Source: an uncultured Erysipelotrichaceae bacterium
GTDB lineage: Bacteria; Bacillota_I; Bacilli_A; Erysipelotrichales; Erysipelotrichaceae
NCBI GenBank assembly: GCA_902784015.1
Contig: CACZTC010000054.1
Span: forward strand, 1 to 7,234
Length of the DNA stretch: 7,234 nucleotides
Direction of reading: 5' to 3'
In this document: positions 1-4,593 of the stretch, piece after piece
Position numbering within the stretch: the stretch's first letter is position 1
Layout: the number at the start of each line of letters is the position of its first letter
Notes under the pieces: model-generated
Seen by the model: the letters and a program-made list of their open reading frames with translations, nothing else
Told to the model about the DNA's origin: nothing
Database searches by the model: none
Position numbers and translations under genes: made by a program

Positions 1-60
1 GATGTCCAGATTTCTACTCTCGTAAGCCTTCAAACGAATTCTTACTGCATTTTTTGCCAT
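1..60 (-). CDS. rpsJ: 30S ribosomal protein S10, N-terminal fragment (runs off the left edge)
   Basis: The first 20 codons read MAKNAVRIRLKAYESRNLDI, matching the S10 N-terminus (MA-K--IRIRLKAY---LD pattern). S10 is a small-subunit protein of the 30S head and, as NusE, also takes part in transcription antitermination. The ATG at 60-58 follows a strong Shine-Dalgarno GGAGGA (complement of 68-73) at a spacing of 7 nt. In most Bacillota rpsJ opens the large S10 ribosomal protein operon and lies shortly downstream of tuf. Here it has its own promoter and a structured leader. The rest of the gene lies outside the window. Identification is confident despite the short fragment because the RIRLKAY core is very conserved. 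Confidence 0.93.
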   Translation of the reverse strand, partial: MAKNAVRIRLKAYESRNLDI

Positions 61-67
61 GAATTTT

Positions 68-73
68 TCCTCC
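68..73 (-). promoter_or_regulatory. rpsJ ribosome binding site
   Basis: GGAGGA on the minus strand, 7 nt before the rpsJ ATG. It fixes the start codon. A small perfect hairpin (84-89 with 94-99, loop 90-93) ends 10 nt upstream of it. Confidence 0.85.
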
Positions 74-80
74 TTATATT

Positions 81-183
81 CACTCCCATTTATATGGGAT
101 CGCTCAGTGGGAATTCCCCGGTTATCACGCTTATGACAACGCATATAGGCGTGCCGGCAACCTCCCACTTCTACGCGAGTGCT
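81..183 (-). ncRNA. structured 5' leader of the S10 operon (probable cis-regulatory RNA)
   Basis: The RNA between the predicted start (about 182) and the rpsJ Shine-Dalgarno is far richer in G/C than its surroundings and folds into nested pairings visible by eye: 163-169 with 106-112 (AGUGGGA/UCCCACU), 154-157 with 118-121 (CCGG/CCGG), 149-153 with 126-130 (CACGC/GCGUG) and 142-145 with 132-135. A second hairpin pairs 94-99 with 84-89 just before the Shine-Dalgarno. S10 operons are known to be autoregulated through 5' leaders in several bacteria (by L4 in Escherichia coli). That this leader acts the same way is inference. No U-run follows the hairpins, so translational control or Rho-independent attenuation further downstream cannot be decided here. 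Confidence 0.6.
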
Positions 184-188
184 CCAAT

Positions 189-217
189 ATCTTACTACTT
201 TAAAATGCCCAAATCAA
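189..217 (-). promoter_or_regulatory. sigma-A type promoter for rpsJ / S10 operon
   Basis: On the minus strand the -35 box TTGATT (complement of 212-217) is separated by 17 bp from the -10 box TAAGAT (complement of 189-194). Transcription should begin near 182, giving a leader of about 120 nt. This promoter is needed because terminators at 7159-7180 (after tuf) and 360-395 (after ald) should block read-through into rpsJ. Confidence 0.75.
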
Positions 218-359
218 GCACTTTTTTTAATATTTTTTAGATATTTTAGGAGGACTTCCAACTATCTCTTTTAAGATGTTTTTTTATTAAAAATTTTATA
301 TTTTTGACAAAATGCGTTATTTTTTCATAATTTTCATATTTTTTTATTTTATTCGCATT
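218..359. other. AT-rich intergenic stretch without a gene
   Basis: Together with the rpsJ leader and the ald terminator this makes a gene-free span of 355 bases (61-415). I find no open reading frame with a usable start, no tRNA-like fold and no long repeat in 218-359. An AGGAGGA on the plus strand at 248-254 resembles a Shine-Dalgarno, but the first ATG after it (276) opens a four-codon frame. A TTGACA (304-309) with a CATAAT 16 bp later (326-331) resembles a plus-strand promoter, but it would run straight into the hairpin at 361-395. Confidence 0.6.
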
Positions 360-395
360 AAAAAAAGACTATTTTTTAATAAAATAGCCTTTTTT
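360..395 (-). terminator. intrinsic terminator downstream of ald
   Basis: Stem 369-375 (CTATTTT) with 381-387 (AAAATAG), loop 376-380, extended by G367-C389 and six A-T pairs (361-366 with 390-395) after one A-C mismatch. Read on the minus strand it ends in a run of seven U (360-366). It lies about 20 nt after the ald stop codon and insulates rpsJ from the accessory genes. The flanking A/T runs could also let it work on the plus strand. Confidence 0.8.
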
Positions 396-415
396 CCTTA
401 TAAATATTATGTTTT

Positions 416-1531
416 TTAGATTAAATCTAATAAATCTATATATTTATATCCTTTAAAACTATCAGCTAAGTTTTTATTGGTAACTTTACCATCATATGTA
501 TTTACTGCGCTAATTATTACAGGATTTGCCTTACAAGCACCTTCTAATCCTTTATTAGCTATTTCAATACCATATTTTTCGGTAGCATTTGTTAAAGCGA
601 TGGTAGAAGTTCTTGGCACTGCTCCTGGCATATTACCAACACAATAATGAATTACACCATCTACTGTATATATTGGTTTAGCATGGGTAGTTACATGTGT
701 TGTTTCTGAACAGCCGCCTTGATCGACTGCTACATCCACAAATACACTACCTTCTTTCATATTCTTTAAATATTTTTTCTTTATTACTTTTGGTGCAGCC
801 CCACCAGGCACTAATACGCATCCAACAACTAAATCTGCTTCCTTTAATGCTTTTTCAATATTAGATGGATTTGATACTAAAGTTTGAATCTTAGAGCCAA
901 ACATATTATCTAATACCTCTAATCTTTTTAAAGATATATCTAGAATAGTAACATTAGCTCCAATTCCTATCGCAATACGACAAGCATTCATGCCTACTTG
1001 ACCGCCACCAATAATAACTACATTGGCTTTTGGTGTTCCAGGAACTCCTGCTAATAACACACCTTCCCCACCATATGTTTTCTCTAAATATTTAGCACCT
1101 TCTTGAATAGATAATCTTCCCGCAATTTGGCTCATTGGTGATAATAGTGGCAAACTATTATCTCTTTCTTGTAATGTTTCATATGCTACACCTTTAACTT
1201 TACCTTTTAATAATGCATCCATCTGAGGCTTATCGGCAGCTAAATGTAGATAAGTATATATAATTAATCCTTCTCTAAAATATTTATATTCTTCTTTTAA
1301 TGGCTCTTTAACCTTAACCATCATATCTACTTTTTCCCAGACATCTTTAGCATTATTAAATAATTTAGCGCCTGCATCTTTATATTCTTTATCACTAAAG
1401 CCTGAACCTTCTCCTGCCCCTTTTTCTATATATACTTCATGTTTATTTAAGATATAATTCTTAACATTATCTGGTGTTAACCCAACTCTAAATTCATTAT
1501 TTTTAATTTCTTTTACACATCCAACTTTCAT
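416..1531 (-). CDS. ald: alanine dehydrogenase
   Basis: A 371-residue cytoplasmic enzyme, the usual length for the family, that interconverts L-alanine and pyruvate plus ammonia with NAD(H). The N-terminal substrate domain carries the expected residues: R15 in FRVGLTP, K75 in VKVKEPL and the catalytic H96 in YLHLA. The Rossmann domain shows GGGQVG at 175-180, an acidic D198 at the end of the second strand (NAD rather than NADP preference) and the catalytic D270 in VDVAVDQGG. The C-terminal HYCVGNMPGAVPRTST segment (295-310) is also typical. The ATG has a good AAAGGAGA (complement of 1541-1548), which overlaps the stop codon of the upstream membrane-protein gene, so the two are very likely cotranscribed. 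It is last in its run, just before the terminator at 360-395. I see no lesion. In this setting it may supply NADH or dispose of alanine, but any link to the surface redox genes is inference. Confidence 0.95.
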   Translation of the reverse strand: MKVGCVKEIKNNEFRVGLTPDNVKNYILNKHEVYIEKGAGEGSGFSDKEYKDAGAKLFNNAKDVWEKVDMMVKVKEPLKEEYKYFREGLIIYTYLHLAADKPQMDALLKGKVKGVAYETLQERDNSLPLLSPMSQIAGRLSIQEGAKYLEKTYGGEGVLLAGVPGTPKANVVIIGGGQVGMNACRIAIGIGANVTILDISLKRLEVLDNMFGSKIQTLVSNPSNIEKALKEADLVVGCVLVPGGAAPKVIKKKYLKNMKEGSVFVDVAVDQGGCSETTHVTTHAKPIYTVDGVIHYCVGNMPGAVPRTSTIALTNATEKYGIEIANKGLEGACKANPVIISAVNTYDGKVTNKNLADSFKGYKYIDLLDLI

Positions 1532-1540
1532 TTTTTCCTA

Positions 1541-1548
1541 TCTCCTTT
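1541..1548 (-). promoter_or_regulatory. ald ribosome binding site overlapping the upstream stop codon
   Basis: AAAGGAGA on the minus strand, 9 nt before the ald ATG. The TAA of the upstream 101-residue frame (1549-1547) falls inside it, so a ribosome terminating there sits directly on the ald initiation region. Confidence 0.7.
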
Positions 1549-1852
1549 ATTTACATTGATTCTTTACTTTTCTCAAATAATCATGCCAAGGTTTTCCAAC
1601 CCATAATATTTCCATAATAGCTAACATAATAGCAGGCACTATAATTCTTATTACATAAGTCCATTCATTATCAATAACTAAAGTACCCATGAATCTAGGT
1701 ATAACAATTTCAACAGTATAATAAAGACATAAAAGACCCCATACTAGTCTAGTAATAATATAAGATTTTTTAGCCATCCTTTCTTCTTTTGTGGAAGCAT
1801 TTTTGATTAAATCAAAAGCTATTTGTCTATCTGACATTCTCGTTTGTTTCAT
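1547..1852 (-). CDS. unknown small membrane protein with two predicted transmembrane helices
   Basis: I do not recognise this 101-residue protein. It has a charged N-terminal segment (1-30, rich in K/R/E/D), a hydrophobic helix at about 31-53, a short hydrophilic link with NEWT, a second hydrophobic helix at about 66-86, and a basic tail (WHDYLRKVKNQ). The positive charges before helix 1 and after helix 2 fit both ends being cytoplasmic. The chosen ATG (1852) lies 26 nt inside the end of the barstar-like gene. An alternative ATG at codon 6 (1837) would reduce the overlap to 11 nt, and neither has a convincing Shine-Dalgarno, so translation probably depends on coupling to the upstream gene. 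Its place directly after an RNase and its inhibitor makes an accessory role for that pair possible, but this is only context. Confidence 0.7.
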   Translation of the reverse strand: MKQTRMSDRQIAFDLIKNASTKEERMAKKSYIITRLVWGLLCLYYTVEIVIPRFMGTLVIDNEWTYVIRIIVPAIMLAIMEILWVGKPWHDYLRKVKNQCK

Positions 1853-2135
1853 TTTGCCTAATCTTTCTAAGTTTAAATTTTAAATGCGGATTATTATTGC
1901 AAGCCTCTACTAGCATCCTTAATGACTTATAAGAATAATCTTCATTTAACATTTCCAACATGTTTTCTTTATCAAAATAAAGAATTGTATCTTCAGCTAC
2001 TTCTAATAATAAATCAAAAGCAGCATCTAGATTATTACCAAAATAATCAGGGAAAGAGAATAATTCACTTAAATAATTACTCATATCTTCTCTATTATGA
2101 AGTCTATTAGCTTCAATATCTATTTTTCTAACCAT
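1827..2135 (-). CDS. barstar-like ribonuclease inhibitor
   Basis: A 102-residue cytoplasmic protein of the barstar family (classical barstar is about 90 residues). The signature FPDYFGNNLDAAFD (28-41) matches the barstar helix that plugs the barnase active site. By ungapped alignment Y31, D37 and D41 correspond to barstar Y29, D35 and D39, the last being the key residue facing the RNase catalytic site. E77 corresponds to E76, while barstar W38 is F40 here. The C-terminal strand LKFKLRKI fits the fold, followed by a 10-residue extension that overlaps the next gene. The ATG shares one base with the stop of the upstream RNase gene (TAATG), with GGAG (complement of 2146-2149) 10 nt upstream, so translation is coupled to that of the RNase. 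Role: immunity against the RNase before export. I am confident in the family and fairly confident in the pairing. Confidence 0.9.
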   Translation of the reverse strand: MVRKIDIEANRLHNREDMSNYLSELFSFPDYFGNNLDAAFDLLLEVAEDTILYFDKENMLEMLNEDYSYKSLRMLVEACNNNPHLKFKLRKIRQNETNENVR

Positions 2136-2635
2136 TATTCGTCCGCTCCATATAATAATTCAAATGTTTCATAGTGATCTGCTGTATAGTAAATATCACC
2201 TTCATCAGAGAATACTATTCTTTTAGCTCCTCTTTTCTTTTTAGTTAATGTATCTATATCACATTCATAATAAGTACCATCTATATCTGGTAAATTACCT
2301 TCAAAATTATTATATACATCTCCCCCTATACATTTACCTTTAACTACTCTATTAAGTGCTCCACCACTCCAACCATGTTCTCGTGCTTCACTTTTAGTCA
2401 TATAATTTTCTGGCAAATGATTATAAGTATGAATATAAAGAGCTACTTCATCTTTAGTATCATATGTACCATGTTCATCTAATAATTCTTCTTCGTTTAC
2501 TTCTATTGTAGGTTCGACATTATTGTTTATCTCATTATTGCTTGGAGCTCCTTTAGTAAAATATCCTATAAGAAAGCCTAAGAATAATACAGCTATAATA
2601 GCTAAAATATATAACCCTTTATTATTTTTATTCAT
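2135..2635 (-). CDS. barnase-family guanyl-specific ribonuclease with N-terminal membrane anchor
   Basis: A 166-residue protein: a short basic start, one hydrophobic helix (about 8-27), an acidic Asn-rich linker (30-55) and a barnase-like domain (about 57-163). Matches to barnase in order are YNHLPENYMTKSEA (71-84), GWS (88-90), GKCIGGD (100-106), EGNLP (112-116), YECDID (123-128), RGAKRIVFS (135-143) and TADHYETF (151-158). The catalytic set is complete: K81, E124, R135, R139 and H154 correspond to barnase K27, E73, R83, R87 and H102. Barnase R59 is F111. Two cysteines (C102, C125) are absent from classical barnase. No clear signal-peptidase site follows the helix, so the enzyme is probably tethered outside the cell, although cleavage is possible. 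There is no Shine-Dalgarno before the ATG. A terminator ends 24 nt upstream and the inhibitor gene follows with a one-base overlap. Confidence 0.9.
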   Translation of the reverse strand: MNKNNKGLYILAIIAVLFLGFLIGYFTKGAPSNNEINNNVEPTIEVNEEELLDEHGTYDTKDEVALYIHTYNHLPENYMTKSEAREHGWSGGALNRVVKGKCIGGDVYNNFEGNLPDIDGTYYECDIDTLTKKKRGAKRIVFSDEGDIYYTADHYETFELLYGADE

Positions 2636-2641
2636 AGTATT

Positions 2642-2647
2642 ATTTTA
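2642..2647 (-). promoter_or_regulatory. candidate -10 box for the RNase operon, implying a leaderless mRNA
   Basis: TAAAAT on the minus strand lies exactly 6 nt before the RNase ATG, which would put transcription start on the A of that ATG. The -35 region 17 bp upstream (GTGCCT, complement of 2665-2670) lies in the stem of the preceding terminator and matches the consensus at only three of six positions. Some promoter is needed here because the terminator separates this gene from the lipoprotein operon, but this particular assignment is tentative. Confidence 0.35.
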
Positions 2648-2659
2648 CATCTAGATAAT

Positions 2660-2683
2660 AAAAAAGGCACCCTCAGGTGCCTT
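2660..2683 (-). terminator. intrinsic terminator after the rhodanese-like lipoprotein gene
   Basis: On the minus strand AAGGCACC (2683-2676) pairs with GGTGCCTT (2671-2664) around a TGAG loop, followed by a T-run (to about 2660). It starts 24 nt after the stop of the lipoprotein gene and ends 24 nt before the RNase start. This is the strongest stem-loop of its kind in the window and should separate the two transcription units. Confidence 0.9.
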
Positions 2684-2707
2684 AGTTGAGTAATCTAATC
2701 TCTTATC

Positions 2708-3430
2708 TTATTCAGCTGGTGTTAAATTAGCGAAACCATATTCAACTTTTAATACATCATTGAATTGATCTTCTAATACAACCATAGAATCAGCTAGTGT
2801 TGCATTTTCTGCTAATAGACCCATACCAGTGATGTTGTAAACTTTACTCATATCCCAACCTCTAGCTTCAAGGATGTTCATAAGCATAGCTACACGACCA
2901 CCAGTTTGGCACATTAAGAATAATGTTTTATCTTTAGGGAATAGCATTTCTAGAACAGCATCACTTTCTTCATATGTTGGAACTGGTTCCTTTGTGTTAT
3001 TTTCATCAGAATGATATAGTTGAACACCTTTTGAACCATCTTGAGCATATACTAATGCGAAGAAAGGAATACATTCGAAATTACGGAAATGTTTTGCTGC
3101 ATAAGCTTCATAATCACGTGTATCGATGTATAATACATCATCTCTATTTAGATATTGATCAATGTTGTCTTTGTTGATAGCTGCACAACCTGGATTCCAA
3201 ATAGTAGCTTCACATGGTTTTGTTTCTTCTTTTTTTGGATCTGGTTTAAATTCTTTTGTTGTGTCTACATTAGCTGGTAATTCAGCTGCTGTTTCAACTT
3301 CTGGGCATTCTTCACATACTTCACATACTTCACATTCTTTGCACTCTTCGCATTCAGGGCATTCCTGTGCTGGAGCTGCTGTGCATCCTACTAGCATAAT
3401 AGCTAGCGCTGCTGTTAATAGTTTTTTCAT
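2708..3430 (-). CDS. rhodanese-like lipoprotein with a Cys-x-x repeat
   Basis: A 240-residue surface protein. The lipoprotein signal ends in the lipobox LVGC (C16 lipidated). Directly after it seven cysteines occur exactly every third residue (C24, C27, C30, C33, C36, C39, C42) in an acidic setting, then a Pro/Lys/Glu linker (about 45-75) and a rhodanese-like domain (about 85-215). The domain shows VLYIDTRDYEAY (99-110), IPFF (121-124), FPKDKTLFLMC (164-174) and the active-site loop CQTGGR (174-179) with C174 as the expected persulfide-forming residue. Rhodaneses transfer sulfane sulfur or act as thiol switches; the substrate here is unknown. C73, C82 and C120 are further cysteines, a high total for an exported Firmicute protein. 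AGGAGA lies 6 nt before the ATG, and the gene starts 21 nt after the FMN-lipoprotein gene, so the two form an operon. A paralogue lacking the Cys is encoded at 5769-6455. Confidence 0.85.
   Translation of the reverse strand: MKKLLTAALAIMLVGCTAAPAQECPECEECKECEVCEVCEECPEVETAAELPANVDTTKEFKPDPKKEETKPCEATIWNPGCAAINKDNIDQYLNRDDVLYIDTRDYEAYAAKHFRNFECIPFFALVYAQDGSKGVQLYHSDENNTKEPVPTYEESDAVLEMLFPKDKTLFLMCQTGGRVAMLMNILEARGWDMSKVYNITGMGLLAENATLADSMVVLEDQFNDVLKVEYGFANLTPAE
3305..3361 (-). repeat. in-frame Cys-codon repeat inside the rhodanese-like lipoprotein gene
   Basis: Cysteine codons recur every 9 bases for seven units (residues 24-42). Neighbouring units such as ACTTCACAT (plus-strand reading) are nearly identical, which suggests growth by slippage of a 9-bp unit. 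The product segment alternates Cys with Glu, Pro, Val and Lys. Confidence 0.85.
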
Positions 3431-3451
3431 TTTCTCTCTCCTTTTTATTTA

Positions 3452-4492
3452 TTATTGAAAATATTTATCCGTTGCATGATACTTAAACAACGCATTTAAC
3501 ATACGAATAATATTGTTAGTAGAAACACTTGAACCAGAGAATGTATCTAATTTATATTCACTTCTTCCTTCTCCCTGTGAATAATCAGCGGCATCTATGT
3601 CTTCTACTACACTTAATTTTTGAATATATTCATAATTTTTACCTACGAAGAATGGAATATATTGTTCTTTAAATTCTTCATAAGTATTACCTACTGGGGT
3701 TGGATTTGAATCTCCCCAGAAGCCTGCTAGATAATGACCTGTAGAATCTTGATCAAATGATAAGAAAGTAACTTCTGAATCATTGATATCTTTTGATTTA
3801 GGTAAAGATAATTCTACATATGCAGTCATCCAATAGTTAACATTGGCATCACGACAAGTACAAGATAGATATGTTATTTGGTATTTGATATAACTCTTAA
3901 TACCTTCTGATCTATACTTGAAATTTACAAAAGCATAAAAGTCTGTTTCTTCGCGTGGACCATTGATATGACTAATAGGTATAATTGCAACCGCATTACC
4001 CATGGTGCCTTCACCTAGGTCAGCGGAAGTATTAAGCCACTCATTGATTGAATCTAAATCTAAGTTACAACCAGTAGCTTCTTTTGGTGCTTCTCCACCA
4101 AAAGCAGTAACATCAACTCCGGCTTCTTGTAAAGCTGCATTAGCTGCTTTCTTAATTGCGGTAGAAGTAACTGTAGCTCCAGAATAAGCATCAACATCAA
4201 TTGAACCTGCTTCTTTCATCGCTGGTAACATTTGCGCTAAAGCCATATCACCTTTGCCTTCAGTTTCATTAGCTCCTTCACCTGTCACATCAACTAGCTT
4301 TCCATCTTCAAATGTCAAGTTAACTGTAACATCGCCTCCATATCCTTTTGCAGTTCCACTAAATGTACCTGTAACGCCAGTGGCCTCTTTAATTTCTTCA
4401 GCTTCATTATTTGTTTGAGCTTGTCCTGCTTGTGAACAGCCAACTAAAATCAGCGCTAGAAAAACTGCAAGGATACTTTTAAAAGCTTTCAT
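3452..4492 (-). CDS. FMN-binding lipoprotein, probable ApbE flavinylation substrate (PplA-like)
   Basis: A 346-residue exported protein. The lipobox LVGC puts the lipidated residue at C19, followed by a flexible acidic stretch (20-38). Residues about 40-124 form an FMN-binding domain with GTFSGTAKGYGGDVTVNLTF and the attachment motif DAYSGATVTS (101-110); T107 is the expected residue for a phosphoester bond to FMN. Residues about 142-315 are a region I cannot assign to a family, with a conserved-looking SCTCR (210-214) and NYWMTAYVEL. Near the C-terminus DTFSGSSVST (316-325) repeats the spacing of the attachment motif with Ser in place of Thr, so a second flavin or a relic is possible. Listeria PplA is a known flavinylated lipoprotein of extracellular electron transfer with two such domains; likeness to it is by architecture only. 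AGGAGA lies 6 nt before the ATG. The gene is first in its operon and divergent from the ApbE gene. Confidence 0.85.
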   Translation of the reverse strand: MKAFKSILAVFLALILVGCSQAGQAQTNNEAEEIKEATGVTGTFSGTAKGYGGDVTVNLTFEDGKLVDVTGEGANETEGKGDMALAQMLPAMKEAGSIDVDAYSGATVTSTAIKKAANAALQEAGVDVTAFGGEAPKEATGCNLDLDSINEWLNTSADLGEGTMGNAVAIIPISHINGPREETDFYAFVNFKYRSEGIKSYIKYQITYLSCTCRDANVNYWMTAYVELSLPKSKDINDSEVTFLSFDQDSTGHYLAGFWGDSNPTPVGNTYEEFKEQYIPFFVGKNYEYIQKLSVVEDIDAADYSQGEGRSEYKLDTFSGSSVSTNNIIRMLNALFKYHATDKYFQ

Positions 4493-4520
4493 TTCCCCTC
4501 TCCTTTCTGATAACTATTAT

Positions 4521-4529
4521 ATTATATCA
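4521..4529 (-). promoter_or_regulatory. extended -10 promoter of the FMN-lipoprotein operon
   Basis: Minus-strand TGATATAAT (complement of 4521-4529) is a full TG-n-TATAAT extended -10. No good -35 sits 17 bp upstream; instead the inverted repeat at 4545-4561 covers the -35 region. A leader of about 20 nt containing the AAAGGAGAGG Shine-Dalgarno would result. Confidence 0.6.
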
Positions 4530-4544
4530 ACTATCATTTTATTT

Positions 4545-4561
4545 TTGTATACAATATACAA
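4545..4561. promoter_or_regulatory. inverted-repeat operator candidate in the divergent promoter, possibly for the local GntR protein
   Basis: TTGTATACAATATACAA is a perfect 7-bp inverted repeat (TTGTATA / TATACAA) around CAA. It contains the 10-bp palindrome TTGTATACAA (4545-4554) and a tandem TATACAA (4548-4554 and 4555-4561). It overlaps the -35 region of promoters on both sides. Short palindromes around GTATAC or GT-n-AC cores are usual operators for GntR-family regulators, and one is encoded at 6491-7150. The core GTATAC occurs nowhere else that I can find in the window. The regulator-site match is inference. Confidence 0.5.
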
Positions 4562-4592
4562 TTATTTATAATATTGTTGAATTTGCTAAAAT
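4545..4592 (+). promoter_or_regulatory. promoter region of the apbE-rhodanese operon
   Basis: Two overlapping possibilities exist. (1) TTGTAT (4545-4550), 16 bp, TATAAT (4567-4572): start near 4579, with the -35 inside the inverted repeat. (2) An extended -10 TGCTAAAAT (4584-4592), which would start transcription at about 4599, one base before the ATG at 4600, giving a practically leaderless message. There is no Shine-Dalgarno before either ATG, which fits option 2, while overlap with the operator fits option 1. Confidence 0.5.
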
Positions 4593-4593
4593 A

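Noticed and set aside
248..289. AGGAGGA on the plus strand suggesting a small gene
   Set aside because: The first ATG after it opens a frame of only four codons and sits too far from the motif.
304..395. Possible small plus-strand RNA from TTGACA/CATAAT to the hairpin at 361-395
   Set aside because: The spacing is acceptable, but such boxes are common in DNA this AT-rich, and the hairpin is fully explained as the ald terminator. A roughly 58-nt transcript with no other structure is not enough to call.
1922..2110. Short plus-strand open frame opposite the barstar-like gene
   Set aside because: It lies wholly inside a well-supported gene on the other strand and has no recognisable protein features or initiation signal. 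The same applies to frames at 2974-3177, 4002-4187 and minus 5649-5873.
3305..3361. CRISPR-like or tandem DNA repeat
   Set aside because: The period is 9 bp, in frame and inside a gene, without spacers; it is a protein repeat.
3162..3458. Plus-strand open frame rich in Ser and His opposite the rhodanese-like lipoprotein gene
   Set aside because: Its SHTSHS pattern is the antisense reading of the Cys-codon repeat and signal peptide; it has no Shine-Dalgarno or promoter and the opposite frame is clearly coding.
4493..4593. Insertion-sequence end or attachment site at the inverted repeat 4545-4561
   Set aside because: There is no matching copy elsewhere in the window, no recombinase and no target duplication; its position over two promoters fits an operator better.
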